This document shows positions 1 through 6,039 of a DNA stretch of 6,122 nucleotides, piece by piece. Made by a program: the position numbers and the translations under genes. The stretch comes from CAZWRK01 sp964635875 (lineage in GTDB: Bacteria > Pseudomonadota > Gammaproteobacteria > Burkholderiales > Aquaspirillaceae): positions 1 through 6,122 of the forward strand of contig CAZWRK010000195.1 in the NCBI GenBank assembly GCA_964635875.1, in the 5' to 3' direction. The number at the start of each line of letters is the position of its first letter. Positions within the stretch are counted from its first letter, which is position 1. The notes under the pieces are model-generated. The model saw only the letters and a program-made list of their open reading frames with translations. It made no database searches and was not told the DNA's origin.

Positions 1-23
1 AGACATACCAACCAACCTTACGT

Positions 24-38
24 GCGGAAATATTCCGC
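24..38. repeat. 15-bp inverted repeat, arms GCGGAA/TTCCGC
   Basis: A perfect 6-bp inverted repeat (24-29 and 33-38) has a 3-base ATA spacer. It lies just beyond the predicted terminator of the operon and has no T-run on either side, so it is not itself an intrinsic terminator. The central GAAATATTC resembles the core of the dyad at 5527-5545. It could be a protein-binding site belonging to whatever lies left of the window, or a chance structure. Confidence 0.35.
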
Positions 39-41
39 TAG

Positions 42-71
42 GCGAAATAAAAAAACAGGGTAGCCCTGTTT
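42..71 (-). terminator. Rho-independent terminator of the kinase-cyclase operon
   Basis: Read on the minus strand, an uninterrupted 8-bp stem (71-64 pairing with 60-53, arms AAACAGGG and CCCTGTTT) closes a 3-base loop. It runs directly into seven T residues, an A and three more T residues. This is the classical intrinsic terminator layout and it works only in the minus direction: on the plus strand the stem is followed by AGCGG. It lies about 215 bases after the stop codon of the cyclase gene, with no convincing gene between, so it probably ends the two-gene transcript. Confidence 0.8.
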
Positions 72-284
72 AGCGGTAGGCGACAAGGCTTGGGGGTGGA
101 TTGGCGACATCGGGTTGGCAGCAATCGGTGTCGATGGATAGCGACAAAACTTGTCGTTGATCGCTTATTCAATGCACCTGACTTCCGATTAAAATGCCTC
201 GTTCTTTTCGCTAAAAAATGCGCGGTTTAATAGGATTGCGTTGCTACATATACACAGTGCTGGTTTTGGGCATGCTTCAGCGTT
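72..284 (-). other. Non-coding stretch between the cyclase stop and the terminator, probable long 3' UTR
   Basis: No credible gene lies here. The longest minus-strand reading frame starting with ATG near the cyclase end is nine codons. The stretch contains a perfect 6-bp hairpin (CGACAA at 142-147 with TTGTCG at 151-156, 3-base loop), a longer imperfect one (105-112 with 126-133, one mismatch as minus-strand RNA), and three copies of GCGACA (80-85, 104-109, 141-146). With the terminator at 42-71 it would form a structured 3' end of roughly 240 nt on the operon mRNA. Whether it has a function of its own cannot be told from sequence. Confidence 0.5.
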
Positions 285-1238
285 TTATTCGGTGGGGGCG
301 TAAAACCGGATCTGATTCTTGCCCGCTTGTTTCGCCTGATACATGGCCCCGTCAGCCCATTTAAATAGGTTGCCGAGCGTTTCGTGTTGTCCTTGAAATA
401 GGACAACACCGATGCTGGCTGAGCAGCGGTGCTCGATCTCGCAGGAATGATCGCCGCTCTCAACTTTTAGAAAATAGGGCATGGCCAGCGCCGCACGAAT
501 TTTTTCTGCCGCAATGGTTGCATGCGTACTCGACTCTTCGGCTTCGGTCGCTAGGTGGCTTAGAAGCACGACAAACTCATCGCCCCCGAGACGCGCGACG
601 GTATCGCTTTCCCGTACCGCATGCTGCAAGCGCTTGGCGACTTCTTCCAGTAGTCGATCTCCAGCGGCATGCCCATGGACATCGTTGAGCGATTTAAAGC
701 TGTCGAGGTCCAAAAACATCAGCGCGCCATAGTGGCCATTTCGCTTACCCGTTGCCATCGCCTGCTCAACGCGATCTATCAGCAGACGGCGGTTGGGCAG
801 CTGGGTCAATGTGTCGTGGTAAGCGAGCTGTTGAACGAGGCGGAGCGCTGCCCGTAGTTTTAGATGGGTGTGAACTCGGGCGCGAACTACCGTGGCATTA
901 AAAGGCTTGGTGATGAAGTCGACCGCACCAAGCTCGAAACCATAGGCTTCATCTTCTGGGTCGCTCTGCGCGGTGACAAAAATGACAGGAAGATCGCGTG
1001 TCCGTTCATTGTGTTTTAAGCGCCGACAGACCTCGTGACCGCCCATATCGGGCATTAATACGTCAAGTAATATCAAGTCGGGTAATTGCTCTTCGCAAGC
1101 GGCCAAAGCTTGTAGCCCCGTGGTGGCCATCCGTACTTGGTATGTGTCGTTAAAAATTTCGTACAGAGCCTGAATATTCAACGGCTGGTCGTCGACAACG
1201 AGGAGACTCGGCTTGTTGTCTAACATTGCTTCAATCAT
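285..1238 (-). CDS. Response regulator with GGDEF output (diguanylate cyclase)
   Basis: A 317-residue cytoplasmic regulator, numbered from the ATG at 1238. Residues about 10-125 form a receiver: acidic pair D16/D17, phospho-acceptor D59 in LLDVLMPDM, switch T89 and K111 before Pro. A short helical linker leads to a GGDEF domain (about 140-315) with the DTLTQLPNRR start motif, metal-binding D177 in FLDLD, the substrate motif FKSLND, and an intact GGDEF active site at 218-222. All catalytic residues are present, so it should condense two GTP into cyclic di-GMP. R209-x-x-D212, five residues before the signature, is a complete inhibitory I-site. No EAL or DNA-binding domain is present. The gene follows the hybrid kinase by 37 bases in the same direction, so the kinase's Hpt domain is its likely phosphodonor. 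A GTG in frame at 1241 is possible, but only the ATG has normal spacing to AGGA. The family call is firm; the partner is inferred. Confidence 0.97.
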   Translation of the reverse strand: MIEAMLDNKPSLLVVDDQPLNIQALYEIFNDTYQVRMATTGLQALAACEEQLPDLILLDVLMPDMGGHEVCRRLKHNERTRDLPVIFVTAQSDPEDEAYGFELGAVDFITKPFNATVVRARVHTHLKLRAALRLVQQLAYHDTLTQLPNRRLLIDRVEQAMATGKRNGHYGALMFLDLDSFKSLNDVHGHAAGDRLLEEVAKRLQHAVRESDTVARLGGDEFVVLLSHLATEAEESSTHATIAAEKIRAALAMPYFLKVESGDHSCEIEHRCSASIGVVLFQGQHETLGNLFKWADGAMYQAKQAGKNQIRFYAPTE

Positions 1239-1245
1239 CACTGTT

Positions 1246-1249
1246 TCCT
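1246..1249 (-). promoter_or_regulatory. Shine-Dalgarno sequence AGGA of the cyclase gene; decides the start codon
   Basis: On the minus strand AGGA is followed by AACAGTG and then ATG, a spacing of seven bases to the ATG at 1238. The adjacent in-frame GTG at 1241 would be only four bases away. The arrangement is close to that of the well-known lacZ leader, so ATG is the preferred start. Confidence 0.7.
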
Positions 1250-1256
1250 GTTGGTG

Positions 1257-1268
1257 GCGGATATCCGC
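1257..1268. repeat. 12-bp perfect palindrome GCGGATATCCGC between the two genes
   Basis: The sequence is fully self-complementary and sits in the 37-base gap between the kinase stop codon and the cyclase Shine-Dalgarno sequence. The right half (CCGC at 1265-1268) can also pair with GCGG at 1272-1275. It could be a small mRNA structure that tunes translation of the second gene, or chance in GC-rich DNA. No T-run follows, so it is not a terminator. Confidence 0.35.
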
Positions 1269-1275
1269 TGGGCGG

Positions 1276-4200
1276 CTAGGCGCTCAGCAGTTTATCCTGC
1301 AAGGACGCGCACAGTTCAAGCGCCCGTGTGAAATCAAGTTTGCGTAGAGCATCTTCAAGATCATTCACCTGAATGCGTAGGTTTTGATCTTTCGTTGCGT
1401 TTTCAAATGTGGGGCGCAAGGAGGCAAACAGCCTTGTCGAACGCATGTCTCTGTTTTTCAAACACTGCACAAGCTCACTGAGACCGGCATCTAAAGCAAT
1501 GCCGTCTTCTCCAGCGGGCAAAGACGCCGGTGTGGGCGCGCTTCCTTGTTCTGATACCTGTTGCTGCGGCAAAGCATTCAGCGTGTCACGGAATTGCTGG
1601 GCTAGGTTGCTCACGGCCCCAGCGAGCGCCTGAGCGTCTGGAACCGCATTTTCCTCAATTCTCTGCTTGAGCATGACTTCAACTTTTCCCGCCATTTCGG
1701 CAAGCAATGTTGCTCCAATGGTGGCCGATAAACCTTTGAGGGTGTGTGCGCGAAGCCGTGCTTCGGCGAATTCGGCCCGATCGATGTGCTGTTGTAAATG
1801 CATGAGAGATTCGGCCGCATCAGAGCGATAAATGCCGGCGAGTGAATCGTATAACGCACGGCTGCCTCCCAGCCGCTTAACCGCAGACTCCATGTCGATC
1901 GTCGCGCCACGAGCGGCGAGCGGGCTTGGTACCGCAGGGGGCGGTGTTAAAGCCTGTGCTACAGATGATTCGGGCTGTCGTTCGCTGACATGTCGCAAGA
2001 TTGTGGAAACCAAGATATTGAGATCAATGGGTTTGGCTACATGGTCGACCATGCCTGCGGCGCGGCAGGCTTCTTGATCGGACGCCATCACATTCGCCGT
2101 CATCGCGATGATGGGCACACCGGACAGTCTAGGATCCGAGCGCAAGCGTCGCGTCGCCTCGAGTCCATCCATGTCGGGCATTTGCATGTCCATGAGAATG
2201 GCGGAAAAAGGAGGCGTGGCGGCAACGGCCTGCGCGATCCCATCACGTCCGTTGTTCGCACAGCACACCAAAGCCCCGCAGCTTTGGAGAAGTTCGCTAG
2301 CAACCTGCAAATTCAGTCGATTGTCGTCTACCACAAGTAGATGTAGCCCCTTCAGACTTTCGCTGGCCAACAGCTGCTGGCGAATAACGGGATTTCCTTC
2401 ATGCTTCAAGATAGCTTGCGTTGCGGCGGCGTGAAGCGCAGTTGCTGTGATTGGTTTTTGTAGATAGCCATCGATCAGCATTGCTTCGCCAGATGGATGA
2501 TCATCCGCTAAGTTAAACCCCGCGGCGGGGGCCATCATGACAATTGGCACGTCCTCTATAAGTTTCAATTGGCGTATTGTTCGGGCCGTTTCCCTTCCAT
2601 CGATGCCTGTCAATTGCCCGTCTATCAACACAAGATCGTAGTCCGGCGGACTCGGTTGCTGCAGGTGCTCCAACGCTGCCTCGCCATTAGCCACGCACAG
2701 GATCTTCCACCCCAATGATTCGCCCATTTTTTGCAGAAGTTGTCGCGACAGTGCATTGTCCTCGACCGCGAGCACGCGCAAAGGACCGTCCGAAGAGCGC
2801 TCCAAGGGACATTGAATACCCGTACCTACATCGTAGCTAGTTTGCGCCGCTGTTTTTGAGAGGTGTCCGCTTGCAATAGCGAACGGGGCGGTAAAGAAAA
2901 ACCGGCTTCCCTTGCCGAGTTTGCTTTCAACGGCCAGTTTGCCGCCCATCATGGCGATTAAACGGTCGCTGATGGCGAGTCCGTGTCCGGTGCCACCAAA
3001 GCGGCGACTTGTCGAAGATTCTGCCTGACTAAAGGCATCAAAGATGTCGCTCAGCTTGTCATCTGCGATGCCGATACCGGTATCCCGCACCGAAAATTCA
3101 AGCTCAACGGATTCTGCGCGCTGTTGAACACATCGTATGCAAATAACGACTTCTCCATGATCCGTGAACTTCATCGAATTGCCAGCCAAGTTGAGCAAAA
3201 CTTGGCGTAAACGCAGAGAATCACCGATGAGCATCGGCGGGATGTCTGGGTCAAAATCGAACAAGATTTCTACATCTTTTTTGCCAAGATTGGACGACAA
3301 CAAGACGGCTAGATCATCCATCACTTCGTTAAGCGACATCGGTTCAAGGTTCAATTCGAGCTTGCCTGCTTCCACCTTCGAGAAATCAAGAATGTCGTTG
3401 ATGATCGCCAGCAGCGTTTTGGTCGCTCCTTCTGCTTTGGCGGCGTAATCCAGTTGGCGTTTTGTCAGATCGGTTCGCAGCAGTAACTGGAGCATGCCAA
3501 GGATGCCGTTCATGGGTGTTCGAAGCTCGTGGCTCATTGTTGCGACAAAACTCGACTTGGCTCGATTGGCCTCTTCTGCGGCCTGCTTGGCTGCAAGCAA
3601 CTTACGCTCGATTTTTTTGCGATCGGTGATGTCGCGGACGATGCCCGTGAACATGCGTGCGCCGTTGATGTCCATTTCGCTGACAGTGAGTTCCATCGCA
3701 AAAATGCTTCCATCGCTGCGTCTTCCAGAGACTTCGCGACCGACCCCGATGATTTTCTTTTGACCTGTCGTCAAATACTTATTCAGGTAGCCGTCATGTT
3801 CAGTGGTGTATGGCTCGGGCATTAGCATGCTGATATTGCGCCCTAGTACATCTTCCTGTGCGTAGCCAAACAAGCTCACGGCGGCAGGGTTCATTGATTG
3901 CACCAGCCCCTTTGCGTTAATGACGATGATTCCATCGACCGTCGTTTCGATAATGGCTCGGATTTTGTTTTCTTGGGATCTGATCTCAGCTTCTGCATTT
4001 TTACGCTCAGTAATTAATGTCCCTGTGCCGCGATAGCCGCTAAATACGCCTTCGGTAAAGTGCGGCACGCCGGATTCTGAAATCCAGCAGGAATGGCCGT
4101 TATCGAGGATGACTTGATATTCAAAGTTCTTGAAGGCTTGTTGTGCATCGAGTTGGGCAAGGTGTTTTTCCAAGTCCGCGGGCAAATTCTCCGCCCCTTT

Positions 4201-5448
4201 ATTCGACATCTGCTCGACAAGTTTCCGACGACTTTTTCCAAAAACCCGTTTCGGGGAAAACCCATAAGCGTGCTCAAAATTTTCGGAGAAATAGCTAAAG
4301 CAGTGCGCTTCATCGGTTTCCCAAAACCAGTCTGAGGCACTTCTGGAAAAGTCACGACTGCGCGCTTCTTCTATCTCCAGCTTCGAGGTCATGTCCCTTG
4401 CCAGCGACTCGGCACGCCGCTTGCCGTTCATTTGCTGGTATATCAGCAGCGCAAACAATCCGTTTGTAATTGCGAGCGCTAAAAATGCAAGCCATGCCCG
4501 AGTGAATGAAATGGTGTTGTCGAAGCCTGCCGCACTTCTGACTTGTAAGGTTAAATCTCGGTCAAATAAATCGATGGGCAACTGCACAGAGAAATAGCGA
4601 CCCTGTGCAGGGTCTTCTGTGTCGGACAGCTGTGCAGTGTGTCCATCGAAGTCATAGAGCACTCGGTTACCGCCTGGGCTGGGGTTGTTGTCGATCAGCT
4701 CGAAGTCAACGCTTTTTGGGCTGACGTCCCTCATCCCTTTGAGCAGCTCGGCAATCACGATCGGTGAATAAAGGAGCCCACGTAGTGCCGCGCGACGCTC
4801 TTCTGCATTTTTTGGAGAGGTTCCGATTTTGTAAATTGGCACAAGGGTCAAAACACCGGGTGTTTTTCGGTCGTCCTGCACGAGAGTGATGGGCCCTGTC
4901 ATGACGGGTTCACCCGTATCGATGGCACGTTCGGCAGCGTGTCGGCGGTTTTTTTCTGAACCAATATCGAGTCCCAAGGCGCCGGTGTTAATGGCGGCCG
5001 GTTCGAGGAACTTGATAATGAGGTGGTCGGGGTGGTCTTTTTCGAACAGCTGCCGCAAAGCAAATTCTGGCGCGCCATCTTGACGTTCCGCAGCTATGAA
5101 CTGTTCCAGCTCCGAGCGTTGGACGCGCTCAATGTAACCAAAACCCCTCACACCAGGGAATTCTTTAGGCAGGTCACGCGCCTGAACGTACGCACGAAAT
5201 TCTGCGCGCGTAATGTGTCCCCTCGTGGCATACATCCCTTTAGCGCCATTGAGTCCGTAGACCGGCACTCGAAAGCGACGCACCACTTCGTCATGTACAC
5301 GCTCAACGCGGCGCTGAAATTCTTGCTTGGCGTCGTCCAGAATTTCCTGTCGCACTTCCAGCCCGAGCGTTACTGACAGATATAAGCCGAGCAAAAATAT
5401 GAAAATTGGCATGGCATTGGAAAGCGATTTTCTAGAAGGTAAATCCAT
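1276..5448 (-). CDS. Membrane-bound hybrid sensor histidine kinase (CHASE-PAS-PAS-HisKA-HATPase-REC-REC-Hpt)
   Basis: A 1390-residue tripartite phosphorelay kinase, numbered from the ATG at 5448. TM1 (about 12-30) and TM2 (318-338) bracket a periplasmic CHASE domain (GMYATRG near 72, PGVRGFGY at 98-105, then the GEPVMTGPITL motif). PAS1 (about 366-485) carries DWFWETD at 373. PAS2 (494-608) is FixL-like but has K565 where FixL has the haem-ligand His. HisKA has H640 in MSHELRTP. The HATPase has N753/N757, D789 in DTGIGI and a G2 loop reading GTGHGLA (H822 instead of Leu). REC1 has E896/D897, D943 and K998, but A973 replaces the conserved Thr/Ser. REC2 is complete (D1041/D1042, D1087, T1117, K1139). 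The Hpt domain has H1235 in AHTLKG. A histidine-free helical tail (about 1318-1390) follows. It is probably first gene of an operon with the adjacent REC-GGDEF regulator, its presumed target. The ligand is unknown; CHASE domains bind small molecules such as cytokinins in some homologues. Confidence 0.97.
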   Translation of the reverse strand: MDLPSRKSLSNAMPIFIFLLGLYLSVTLGLEVRQEILDDAKQEFQRRVERVHDEVVRRFRVPVYGLNGAKGMYATRGHITRAEFRAYVQARDLPKEFPGVRGFGYIERVQRSELEQFIAAERQDGAPEFALRQLFEKDHPDHLIIKFLEPAAINTGALGLDIGSEKNRRHAAERAIDTGEPVMTGPITLVQDDRKTPGVLTLVPIYKIGTSPKNAEERRAALRGLLYSPIVIAELLKGMRDVSPKSVDFELIDNNPSPGGNRVLYDFDGHTAQLSDTEDPAQGRYFSVQLPIDLFDRDLTLQVRSAAGFDNTISFTRAWLAFLALAITNGLFALLIYQQMNGKRRAESLARDMTSKLEIEEARSRDFSRSASDWFWETDEAHCFSYFSENFEHAYGFSPKRVFGKSRRKLVEQMSNKGAENLPADLEKHLAQLDAQQAFKNFEYQVILDNGHSCWISESGVPHFTEGVFSGYRGTGTLITERKNAEAEIRSQENKIRAIIETTVDGIIVINAKGLVQSMNPAAVSLFGYAQEDVLGRNISMLMPEPYTTEHDGYLNKYLTTGQKKIIGVGREVSGRRSDGSIFAMELTVSEMDINGARMFTGIVRDITDRKKIERKLLAAKQAAEEANRAKSSFVATMSHELRTPMNGILGMLQLLLRTDLTKRQLDYAAKAEGATKTLLAIINDILDFSKVEAGKLELNLEPMSLNEVMDDLAVLLSSNLGKKDVEILFDFDPDIPPMLIGDSLRLRQVLLNLAGNSMKFTDHGEVVICIRCVQQRAESVELEFSVRDTGIGIADDKLSDIFDAFSQAESSTSRRFGGTGHGLAISDRLIAMMGGKLAVESKLGKGSRFFFTAPFAIASGHLSKTAAQTSYDVGTGIQCPLERSSDGPLRVLAVEDNALSRQLLQKMGESLGWKILCVANGEAALEHLQQPSPPDYDLVLIDGQLTGIDGRETARTIRQLKLIEDVPIVMMAPAAGFNLADDHPSGEAMLIDGYLQKPITATALHAAATQAILKHEGNPVIRQQLLASESLKGLHLLVVDDNRLNLQVASELLQSCGALVCCANNGRDGIAQAVAATPPFSAILMDMQMPDMDGLEATRRLRSDPRLSGVPIIAMTANVMASDQEACRAAGMVDHVAKPIDLNILVSTILRHVSERQPESSVAQALTPPPAVPSPLAARGATIDMESAVKRLGGSRALYDSLAGIYRSDAAESLMHLQQHIDRAEFAEARLRAHTLKGLSATIGATLLAEMAGKVEVMLKQRIEENAVPDAQALAGAVSNLAQQFRDTLNALPQQQVSEQGSAPTPASLPAGEDGIALDAGLSELVQCLKNRDMRSTRLFASLRPTFENATKDQNLRIQVNDLEDALRKLDFTRALELCASLQDKLLSA

Positions 5449-5456
5449 GCACAACG

Positions 5457-5462
5457 CCCCTT
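5457..5462 (-). promoter_or_regulatory. Shine-Dalgarno sequence AAGGGG of the kinase gene; decides the start codon
   Basis: AAGGGG on the minus strand lies eight bases before the ATG at 5448. An in-frame TTG at 5454 would extend the protein by two residues, but it is only two bases from the same purine run, too close for ribosome placement. ATG at 5448 is therefore preferred. Confidence 0.65.
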
Positions 5463-5474
5463 AATCCGATCATT

Positions 5475-5495
5475 GTCGCGATAAACGGCCGCGAC
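5475..5495 (-). repeat. Inverted repeat GTCGCG/CGCGAC in the kinase leader
   Basis: Two perfect 6-bp GC-rich arms (5475-5480 and 5490-5495) enclose a 9-base loop. The hairpin would form in the leader mRNA about a dozen bases upstream of the Shine-Dalgarno sequence. It could protect the 5' end or influence translation. No T-run follows, so it is not a terminator. Confidence 0.35.
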
Positions 5496-5526
5496 TTCCT
5501 TTTTGCTGTGTTGTCCAATCAGTTTA

Positions 5527-5545
5527 TTTTAGAAATGTTCTAAAA
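5527..5545. promoter_or_regulatory. Operator-like dyad TTTTAGAA-ATG-TTCTAAAA upstream of the kinase
   Basis: A perfect 8-bp inverted repeat with a 3-base spacer is centred about 88 bases upstream of the kinase ATG. On the minus strand it overlaps TAAAAT (5531-5526), a five-of-six match to a sigma-70 -10 box. No good -35 hexamer sits at 16-18 bases, so a promoter here would probably need an activator. The position and symmetry fit a dimeric regulator's binding site. I do not recognise the motif as that of a specific regulator. Confidence 0.4.
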
Positions 5546-5570
5546 AATTGATACCCATTAAATTTCTAGC

Positions 5571-5586
5571 TTTTTTAATTAAAAAA
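5571..5586. repeat. 16-bp AT palindrome TTTTTTAATTAAAAAA
   Basis: A perfect self-complementary A/T tract sits upstream of the dyad at 5527-5545. A-tracts here could act as an intrinsic bend, an UP-like element or a nucleoid-protein site for the kinase promoter. Low-complexity AT sequence readily produces such palindromes, so the functional reading is weak. Confidence 0.3.
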
Positions 5587-5973
5587 TATATTCAGAGATT
5601 TGGTGCGCAAAACCATTTTAAATAAAGCAAAGACACGTCTTTTTTTGAGAGAAAAACGCAATGGCGATTAGCTACATGCATTTTTTATGTGGCAATTCTT
5701 AGAGAAATCCGATTCATCAAAACCAATATTAAGAAAAATAAAACGACGTAGGCATCGAGCGAATTGAACGAAAAACTGCGCATGTATTGTGTTGGTGAAA
5801 GTCATAAATAAATGCAATACAAGATCAAAGTAGATTCTGACTTTTTAGGCATTTCGCAGAATCGCGCGTGAGATTGTGTCAATCTGTGCTCAACCTCATT
5901 GCGACAGAGGAAAAAGCGGACGTGGTGTAAAAAAGTTTAGATGTCAAAAAGCTGGTTTTGAACGTGGCGCAAG
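5587..5973. other. AT-rich non-coding region upstream of the kinase
   Basis: No gene is supported. The region is visibly richer in A and T than the coding DNA, up to about 5850, and stops occur in all frames. It contains two spaced inverted repeats: TGTATTG (5783-5789) with CAATACA (5815-5821), and GATTCTG (5833-5839) with CAGAATC (5857-5863). On the minus strand TTGATC (5828-5823) lies 16 bases from TATGAC (5806-5801), a weak four-of-six/four-of-six sigma-70 candidate that would give a leader of about 345 nt. Most likely it is a long regulatory intergenic region. Confidence 0.4.
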
Positions 5974-5991
5974 AAAACCGCCGCCGGTTTT
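5974..5991 (-). terminator. Weak terminator-like hairpin AAAACCG/CGGTTTT
   Basis: Perfect 7-bp arms (5974-5980 and 5985-5991) enclose a 4-base loop. On the minus strand the stem ends in TTTT followed by CTT, giving a short interrupted U-run. On the plus strand only the four T residues of the arm follow. If the frame at 6040-6122 is a real gene end, this hairpin lies about 50 bases after its stop, where a terminator would be expected. Confidence 0.4.
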
Positions 5992-6039
5992 AACGCAAGG
6001 CTTTGACGTCGTCGAAAGATCCGCCAGTGATGTTGCTTA

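Noticed and set aside
227..463. Minus-strand 78-codon frame across the cyclase C-terminus
   Set aside because: It overlaps the GGDEF domain end in a different frame and has no motif or plausible translation signal.
1990..2340. Plus-strand 116-codon open frame opposite the second receiver
   Set aside because: Antisense to REC2 with all conserved receiver residues intact; the translated product is rich in His and Arg with no recognisable motif.
4014..4355. Minus-strand 113-codon frame overlapping the PAS1 region in another frame
   Set aside because: The kinase frame reads an uninterrupted PAS domain here, so the alternative frame is a shadow and not evidence of a frameshift.
5023..5376. Plus-strand 117-codon open frame opposite the CHASE-coding region
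   Set aside because: It lies wholly antisense to a well-supported domain, lacks a credible ribosome binding site and family resemblance, and is typical of shadow frames in coding DNA.
5661..5702. Thirteen-codon plus-strand ORF starting at ATG 5661, a possible leader peptide
   Set aside because: No downstream plus-strand gene for it to regulate, and purine-rich sequence upstream is unremarkable in AT-rich DNA.
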